DNA of 64,000 nucleotides from Acidobacteria bacterium Ga0074141 (GTDB lineage: Bacteria; Acidobacteriota; Blastocatellia; Pyrinomonadales; Pyrinomonadaceae). This document shows, one piece after another, positions 60,086 through 64,000 of the stretch (position 1 is its first letter; each line of letters starts with the position of its first letter). The position numbers and the translations under genes are program-made. The notes beneath the pieces are model-generated. The model was not told the DNA's origin. It did no database searches and worked only from the letters and a program-made list of their open reading frames with translations. Location: contig LNDP01000015.1 in the NCBI GenBank assembly GCA_001464665.1, positions 527,968-591,967 of the forward strand, written 5' to 3'.

Positions 60086-60778
60086 ATGAATACTGACGCA
60101 ACTAACGTGAACATCGCCAATACGACCATGCCCGCCGCAAACGGCGCCGCGGACAATGTTTATAGCTTTTCGACGACGCTGCGTGAGCTTCGTGAAAACC
60201 TCGAGCCCGCAATGCTCCGCCAGCGGACCGGTTGGCGTTCGAAGGACGGCTCGGCCCGCACGATCGAATATGTTGAGTGGCATACCGTCGCCGACATTTT
60301 GGACACGACGGCACCGGATTGGAGCCACAGCGTGAAGGACATCCGCAACATCGGCGAGATCGCCATAGTCACCGTTGCCATAACCATCGGCGGCATCACC
60401 CGCGAAGGCATCGGCACCGGCTCGGCGACAAGCGAGACAGGCATCAAGAAGGCCGAGCACGACGCCCTCAAGCGTGCGGCCGTAAAATTCGGCATCGCTC
60501 GCGATCTTTATAAGAATGAGAACCGCGGACGCGAAACCCCGCAAGACGAGAACACGGAAGCGATCTCACCGGTCGCGGTGAGCTTAGCCGATATGGTCAC
60601 CTCGAAACAGCTCGGGATGATCCGCGGGCTTGCCCGTCAGCTAAATATCAATGCGGAGACGGAGTGCTCGGCTGAGTTCAACTGCAGCGTAACGGAACTT
60701 TCCCGCCGGGCGGCGTCGCGTCTTATCGATAAACTTCAGTCAATGGCTCCCGTCGCACAGATGCGAATGGCCGGCTGA
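60086..60778 (+). CDS. Rad52/DdrA-like single-strand annealing protein
   Basis: 230 residues from the ATG at 60086, chosen because AAGGAG stands six bases before it; a longer frame begins at 60011. Residues about 20-145 fit the Rad52/Rad22 fold: LREPAML-like start, REGIGTGSATSETGIKKAEHDALKRAAVKFGIARDLYKNE is the hallmark segment. Rad52-type proteins anneal complementary single strands during double-strand-break repair and are common in phages. The C-terminal part has a QLGMIRGLARQLNI segment like those of phage recombination proteins. Cellular DdrA-like or prophage-derived origin is undecided. Confidence 0.78.
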   Translation: MNTDATNVNIANTTMPAANGAADNVYSFSTTLRELRENLEPAMLRQRTGWRSKDGSARTIEYVEWHTVADILDTTAPDWSHSVKDIRNIGEIAIVTVAITIGGITREGIGTGSATSETGIKKAEHDALKRAAVKFGIARDLYKNENRGRETPQDENTEAISPVAVSLADMVTSKQLGMIRGLARQLNINAETECSAEFNCSVTELSRRAASRLIDKLQSMAPVAQMRMAG

Positions 60779-60802
60779 TCTAGTTGCTCTCCCGCCACCA
60801 AA

Positions 60803-60871
60803 AGTTTTGAGTTGCGGCCGGCCTCCCTGCATCGTGGAACGGCCGCCTCCCATTTACCGCAACTCAAAACT
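60803..60871. repeat. 15-bp perfect inverted repeat
   Basis: AGTTTTGAGTTGCGG (60803-60817) and its exact complement (60857-60871) enclose 39 bases that include a further GGCCG/CGGCC pairing. No T run follows, so it is not a classical terminator. Confidence 0.75.
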
Positions 60872-60967
60872 CCTCCTCACCGTAGTAGTTTTACTTTTCA
60901 CCCGGCCAGTGATACTTTGTCGGCTTTATCAGTAAATTCGCTTGCTTGCGGAACAGAAAGGAAAACA

Positions 60968-61462
60968 ATGAGTATTCGCGACATGTTCGAATCGCTTACG
61001 GGCGACTGGAAAGGGACGAACCGGCTAAATCTCTCCTTTTTACCGGACCCGATATTTGAGTCGCCATCAACGGCGAAAGCCGGCCTACGCATCAACGGCC
61101 AATGCCTTGAGATCGCCTACACTTGGGTTTACGAAGGCAAACAGAATGAAGGCGTTATCGTGATCGCTGGCAGCGGGAAAGACGATGCGATCTCAGCATT
61201 TTGGACTGATTCATGGCACTCGAAAAATGTCCTGATGGAGTGCAAAGGAACGATCTCGGCCGAAGGTGTTTTTAACCTGATGGGGCATTATTCCGTGCCC
61301 GACCATCCCGACTGGGGATGGCGGACGGAAATTGTTCCCGGCGGCGACACCTTCAAGTATCTAATGTTCAATGTCTCGCCCGAGGGCGAAGACGCGTCTG
61401 AGATCTTCGGCCTAAGCGGCTCGCGTTCCCTTGAATTCGAGGTCGCCGGGAAGCATCGCTGA
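60968..61462 (+). CDS. DUF1579-like protein
   Basis: 164 residues from the ATG at 60968, preceded by AGAAAGGAAAAC; a longer frame to 60812 runs through the inverted repeat and is rejected. LTGDWKGTNRLNL and the alternating hydrophobic strands (INGQCLEIAYTWVYEGK, GTISAEGVFNLMGHYSVPDHPDWGWRTEI) suggest a small beta-barrel of the DUF1579 or lipocalin-like type. Function unknown. It overlaps the convergent M16 gene by 51 bases. Confidence 0.7.
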   Translation: MSIRDMFESLTGDWKGTNRLNLSFLPDPIFESPSTAKAGLRINGQCLEIAYTWVYEGKQNEGVIVIAGSGKDDAISAFWTDSWHSKNVLMECKGTISAEGVFNLMGHYSVPDHPDWGWRTEIVPGGDTFKYLMFNVSPEGEDASEIFGLSGSRSLEFEVAGKHR

Positions 61463-63115
61463 GGTGATCACACCGGAGAGCGAGTCGACTTCGGCCGTTC
61501 CGGTGATCGCAAATTCGACCTCCTGTCCCTGTAGCTCCGTAATAGCGGTCGCCGTGACCTTGCTCCCATTCACACGCCCGCCGCTGATCGTTCCCTCGCC
61601 GAGCATTGTAACCAACTTTCCGCTGACGCTGCTCCCGTCCTGCTCAAGGTGCATTTTTATCTCGACATCGCTGCCCATGAAGTTAAGCGCAAGCGTCCAC
61701 TCGCCTGCGACATCGGCCGCATCAGTATCAGCGGCGACCTCGTATTCATTCATATTGCGTTCATTCCCGTCCTTGTCAAATATCTCGACCGTATCCGCCC
61801 ATTCGCGTGCCTGCGGCAAGATCTCTCCTGCGTCGCCAACGATCACGATCGCCATCTCCGCCGGCCGAACGTATTCGTTTGCAACACGCTGTATCTCGTC
61901 GGCGGTCACAGCCTCTATATGAGCGCGATAAGTATCAAGATAGTCGTGCGGTAGCCCATAAAGCTCCTGGCTTACGACCAGGCTCGTTAGCCCTTCCTGC
62001 GTCTCTGCCCGGATCGGGAAAACGCCGGTCAGAAAATTCTTCGCATCGTCGATCTCTTCATCGATCACACGTTCGTCACGGATGCGGTTGAGCTCATAGA
62101 AAAACTCCTTGAGCGACTCGCCCGTAACCGCCGTCCGAACCTCTGCGGTCGCCTCGATCGAACCGTCAAGCCGCTTTGTATCAAGCCGTGTATAAGCCCC
62201 GTACGTATAGCCCTTTTCCTCACGCAGGTTCATAAACACCCGCGACGAAGCTCCGGCGCCCAAGACCTGGTTCATCACGATCAGCGGAAAATAGTCCGAG
62301 TGATTTCGCGGGATGGTCCGGTTCGCGATCACAATGTTGGCCTGGGCCGAACCGGGCCGGTCAACGATCGTGAGCGATCTCGCCGTTCGCACCGGCGGCT
62401 GCGGAAATTCGTGTATGTGCCGGTCGCCCGACTCCCAATCACCAAAGTGATCTTCGAGTTGCAGAAGCAGTTCGTCCTTTCGCACGTCGCCGACCGCGAT
62501 GAACACGGCATTGTTTGGCAGAAACTCCCGACGCCTCGCCTTCTCGAGAGCATCGCGGGTCAGCCGTTCGATGTCCGCCAGTTTCGGCGAGATCGTGGCA
62601 TAAGGGTGCTGGCCATAAAGAAGTTTCGCGACCTGCTCGTTGGCAAGAAATGACGGCTGCGAACGCTGAAACTTCAGCCCCTCGATCGAGTTCCGCCTGT
62701 AAAGATCGAGTTCGTTCTCCGGGAATGTGGGTGAGAAAACGATCTCGGCTAATAGCTCGATCATGTCCGCCGCATACATCGAAAGTGCAGAGGCGGCGAT
62801 CATCGTAAAGTCATCGTTCGAACTCGCCGAAAGGCTCGCTCCTAGCCGTTCGATCTTCTCCGCCAATTCCCTGCTTGAGTGGTTTTCTGTTCCTTCGGTC
62901 AGCATCGATGCCAAAGCCGAGTTGATCCCGATCTCATTTCGCGATTCGTTTGCGTCGCCGGTCAGAAAAACAAGCCGATAGCTCGAGAGCGGAATTCGTT
63001 CGTCATCAACGATGACGACACGGAGGCCGTTCGCCATTGTAGTCCGGAAAGCTGTCGGCACTCCGAATGGCACCGGTTCAAGCGGTTCGGGCGGTCTGTT
63101 TCTATCAAGGGTCAT
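61412..63115 (-). CDS. M16-family peptidase-like subunit (non-catalytic) with C-terminal beta domain
   Basis: 567 residues. Two M16 half-domains at about 15-230 and 240-445 (GAGASSRVFMNLREEKGYTYGAY in the second). The zinc motif HxxEH is absent where expected (GINSALASMLTEGTENHSSREL), so this is the non-catalytic partner. An added domain at about 465-567 (AGEWTLALNFMGSDVEIKMHLEQDGSSVSGKLV) is a short beta-barrel-like unit often appended to secreted enzymes. The catalytic partner is encoded 39 bases upstream. Confidence 0.85.
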   Translation of the reverse strand: MTLDRNRPPEPLEPVPFGVPTAFRTTMANGLRVVIVDDERIPLSSYRLVFLTGDANESRNEIGINSALASMLTEGTENHSSRELAEKIERLGASLSASSNDDFTMIAASALSMYAADMIELLAEIVFSPTFPENELDLYRRNSIEGLKFQRSQPSFLANEQVAKLLYGQHPYATISPKLADIERLTRDALEKARRREFLPNNAVFIAVGDVRKDELLLQLEDHFGDWESGDRHIHEFPQPPVRTARSLTIVDRPGSAQANIVIANRTIPRNHSDYFPLIVMNQVLGAGASSRVFMNLREEKGYTYGAYTRLDTKRLDGSIEATAEVRTAVTGESLKEFFYELNRIRDERVIDEEIDDAKNFLTGVFPIRAETQEGLTSLVVSQELYGLPHDYLDTYRAHIEAVTADEIQRVANEYVRPAEMAIVIVGDAGEILPQAREWADTVEIFDKDGNERNMNEYEVAADTDAADVAGEWTLALNFMGSDVEIKMHLEQDGSSVSGKLVTMLGEGTISGGRVNGSKVTATAITELQGQEVEFAITGTAEVDSLSGVITSAMLPGDLEFKGTRAA

Positions 63116-63154
63116 AGTAAGTTCCTGTAAAGGATAATTGGCGATAGGTCTCGC

Positions 63155-64000
63155 CTAGCCCCGTCCTGCGGGGACAACATCGAGCAGCGAGCGGTTCTCC
63201 GTATTCAGAAATTCCGAGACGGTTTTTCTTATCTCGTCCGGCCTGATCGCAAGAAGCTCATCGAGTTCCCTATTGATCAGATTCGGGTCGCCGTCGTAAA
63301 GCGCAAATTCCGCAATATGCTGTGCCCGGACCATCGAACTCTGCCGCATCCGCACCGCATCATTAACAAGTTGGTTGTGGAGCTTCTGCATTTCATCCGC
63401 GGTCGGTCCGTGGGCAGCGATGTTGTCGATCTCGGCCATTATCACCGTGCGGATCTTGCTCAGGTCTTCCTCCGGTTTGGGGATCGCCCCTATATAAATG
63501 CTCGAAGGCCCACGGCGTTCGTCGGTAAAGCCGAAAAGCTGGACCACCGATTCATCTCCCTTAACGAGCTTCTGATAAAGCCTCGAGCTGTCGCCGTCGT
63601 AAAGCAGCTTCCCTGCCAGATAAAGTGCCTTGAATTCGTGAGTGTTTCGGGGCGGTATCTTCCATCCCATCAGAAACGCCGGGAGCGGCGCGTGCGGATC
63701 GCGCCATTCGCGATAATCGTCTGCGACCTCGGGCGGTTCTGTAACGTCTAGTGACGGCGGTGCGGGCTGCGATGGAATATCGCCGAAATACGTTTCGACA
63801 AGTTCCTTCGCCGTCGCCGGATCAAATGAGCCGGAGAAGGTAAGCACCGCGTTGTTCGGAGCATAATAAACGCGGAAGAACTCTTGCACATCCTCGACCG
63901 TCGCGTCGTCCAGGTCCTCCATCGAACCGATGGTCGAATGGGCATTGGCGAAATTTTTGAAGATCATCGATGTGATGATGTCGAAGATCTGCCCGTAGGG
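63155..64000 (-). CDS. M16-family zinc peptidase, partner subunit (5' end outside window)
   Basis: 281 codons are visible and the frame is open at the window edge. STIGSMEDLDDATVEDVQEFFRVYYAPNNAVLTFSGSF and the second half domain with GDSSRLYQKLVKGDESVV match M16 proteins. The HxxEH zinc site would lie beyond 64000, so catalytic status is inferred from the pairing with an inactive subunit. Operon with the gene at 61412. Confidence 0.88.
   Translation of the reverse strand, partial: PYGQIFDIITSMIFKNFANAHSTIGSMEDLDDATVEDVQEFFRVYYAPNNAVLTFSGSFDPATAKELVETYFGDIPSQPAPPSLDVTEPPEVADDYREWRDPHAPLPAFLMGWKIPPRNTHEFKALYLAGKLLYDGDSSRLYQKLVKGDESVVQLFGFTDERRGPSSIYIGAIPKPEEDLSKIRTVIMAEIDNIAAHGPTADEMQKLHNQLVNDAVRMRQSSMVRAQHIAEFALYDGDPNLINRELDELLAIRPDEIRKTVSEFLNTENRSLLDVVPAGRG

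Noticed and set aside
59508..60778. A prophage or genomic island
   Set aside because: Only a regulator and a Rad52-like gene are present; no integrase, structural genes or attachment repeats are seen.

Overview
Organism and overall impression. The window is about 57% G+C by eye, densely coded, and reads as one chromosomal segment of a free-living Gram-negative-type bacterium. Its marks are several Ser/Thr kinases with FHA, SH3, PEGA and zinc-ribbon add-ons, VCBS/FG-GAP secreted proteins, M28 and M16 peptidases, a PilVWX/FimT pseudopilin set and a Rad52-like protein. That mix fits Acidobacteriota, class Blastocatellia (Pyrinomonadaceae-like). The assignment is inferred from gene content and was not checked against any database.

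Layout. 1-4342: end of hslU, an FN3 lipoprotein, a fumarylacetoacetase-fold enzyme, a MarR regulator behind a regular array of palindromes, a universal stress protein and a DUF402 protein. 4339-18896: a phosphosignalling and cell-wall cluster. A kinase and a DUF3662-FHA protein lie on the minus strand, then a four-gene pseudopilin operon on the minus strand, then a second DUF3662-FHA protein, a class B PBP, a RodA/FtsW protein and a PP2C phosphatase on the plus strand. This is the parts list of the actinobacterial fhaA-pstP-rodA-pbpA-pknAB locus. 18887-28003: TrmH-type methylase, acyl-CoA carboxylase beta subunit, alanine racemase, YihY membrane protein, SIS sugar-phosphate enzyme, O-antigen ligase and an M28 peptidase with VCBS repeats. 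28080-34896: FHA-kinase, two zinc-ribbon membrane proteins, a kinase with PEGA and zinc ribbons, tRNA-Lys, two tandem-repeat tracts and an FHA-PrsW fusion.

34975-48616 is almost wholly minus strand: a LVIVD/VCBS secreted protein, HARE-HTH protein, polyprenyl synthase, signal peptidase I, YajQ, TatD, a secreted protein, a small tatD-metG chimeric ORF, a BrnT-type toxin-antitoxin pair, metG, M28 peptidase, folE and larC. 48750-58335 is plus strand: a small secreted protein, argS, then a complete trp operon lacking trpG (trpE-D-C-F-B-A) and a DAHP synthase. The operon is preceded by a leader that looks like a classical tryptophan attenuator. 58349-64000: a Doc/AbrB toxin-antitoxin pair, a small membrane protein, an XRE regulator divergent from a Rad52-like gene, a DUF1579 protein and two M16 peptidase genes, the last cut by the window edge.

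Most interesting points. (1) A trp leader peptide with Trp-Gly-Trp-Trp, a promoter abutting argS and a terminator overlapping the trpE start region. (2) Six TTAGCNNGCTAA-like palindromes at an exact 22-bp period ending at the marR start codon. (3) A 77-codon ORF joining the 5' end of tatD to the 3' end of metG, with mostly synonymous divergence in the metG part. (4) A palindromic element inserted in frame in tatD. (5) An FHA domain fused to a PrsW-type intramembrane protease. (6) A ten-copy 21-bp repeat next to an eight-copy 7-bp repeat.
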